Assembly (NCBI GenBank): GCA_030670615.1
Contig: DAOVBJ010000086.1
Span: forward strand, 1 to 5,172
Origin: Candidatus Bathyarchaeota archaeon
Lineage (GTDB): Archaea > Thermoproteota > Bathyarchaeia > RBG-16-48-13 > GCA-020355125
DNA length: 5,172 nt
Reading direction: 5' to 3'
Part shown: piece by piece, positions 4,831 through 5,172 of the stretch
How positions within the stretch are numbered: position 1 is the first letter of the stretch
How the letters are laid out: each line of letters begins with the position of its first letter
Made by a program: the position numbers and the translations under genes
Notes under the pieces: model-generated
Told to the model about the DNA's origin: nothing
Databases searched by the model: none
What the model saw: the letters and a program-made list of their open reading frames with translations, nothing else

Positions 4831-5172
4831 ATGAAAATATTGGTTACTGGAGGCGCTGGGAGACTGGGCTCGACGGTCGTATCGTCCCTTGTACAGCGAG
4901 GACACCGCGTAACGGTCTTCGATTTACCTCAAGTAAATTACAGTCGTGTAAGCCATCTTCCCAGAGTCCAAATCTCTAAGGGAGACATAACGAACCTCGA
5001 ACAATTGAAAGCCGCGTGTGACGGCGTCGACATCGCTCTGCATTTGGCAGCCATTCTGCCCCCCTACAGTGAGCGAAGTCCGGAGAGGACCCTGCTTGTA
5101 AACGCCACTGGACCCGAATGCCTGGTCAAAGCCTTAGAGTTAACCTCCTCCGCGCCCCTGATCTTATCTTCC
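4831..5172 (+). CDS. NAD(P)-dependent epimerase/dehydratase, extended SDR (partial, 3' end outside window)
   Basis: The first 114 codons of an extended short-chain dehydrogenase/reductase; the frame is open to the window edge. The Rossmann fold is clear: strand 1 KILVTGGAGRLG (2-13) with the TGxxGxxG dinucleotide motif at 6-13, D31 at the end of strand 2 favouring NAD over NADP, GDIT at 51-54, and HLAA at 71-74 contacting the cofactor. N91 in VNATG corresponds to the conserved Asn before the next helix. The catalytic Ser and YxxxK motif would lie beyond the edge, so activity cannot be judged. Family members act on nucleotide sugars, sterols or other alcohol/ketone groups; the substrate is not predictable here. 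The ATG has a good ribosome binding site. It follows the small helical protein by 45 bases and is likely the third gene of the operon. Confidence 0.92.
   Translation, partial: MKILVTGGAGRLGSTVVSSLVQRGHRVTVFDLPQVNYSRVSHLPRVQISKGDITNLEQLKAACDGVDIALHLAAILPPYSERSPERTLLVNATGPECLVKALELTSSAPLILSS

Overview
The window looks archaeal. AT-rich boxes of the archaeal TATA type (CTTATATA before the first gene, TATAAAAG before the long ferredoxin gene) lie about 50-65 bases ahead of start codons. Genes are compact, several begin with GTG or TTG, most starts have a clear GGAGG/AGGTGA-type ribosome binding site, and the families present (DUF362, DUF2061, CBS pairs, a small ribbon-helix-helix protein) are common in archaea. 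An uncultured Bathyarchaeia-like or related thermoproteote would fit, but the sequence alone does not fix the lineage.

Layout. Positions 56-883 (minus) hold a ferredoxin-less DUF362 protein with a good promoter. Positions 884-1446 are a long gap with one candidate 42-residue membrane peptide (1161-1289, plus). Positions 1447-2112 (plus) encode a six-helix membrane protein resembling DUF4386. It converges on 2199-2774 (minus), a DUF2061 membrane domain fused to two CBS domains. Directly upstream on the same strand is a 51-codon gene at 2871-3026 (minus), which I read as a ribbon-helix-helix DNA-binding protein.

A 60-base divergent promoter region (3027-3086) separates that regulator from a plus-strand cluster: a DUF362 protein with an embedded two-cluster ferredoxin segment (3087-4445), a 115-residue helical protein of unknown function whose GTG start overlaps it (4438-4785), and the first 114 codons of an extended short-chain dehydrogenase/NAD-dependent epimerase (4831 to the window edge). 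The cluster is visibly richer in G+C, especially at third codon positions, than the left part.

Main idea. The small regulator and the ferredoxin-DUF362 cluster are transcribed away from each other, and a perfect inverted repeat (AATCTA-N7-TAGATT, 3027-3045) spans the cluster's TATA box and touches the regulator's start codon. This is the layout expected of an autoregulated repressor controlling a redox operon. The operon itself (iron-sulphur DUF362, unknown helical partner, NAD(P)-binding SDR) has no assigned reaction. The regulatory link and joint function are inference from layout.
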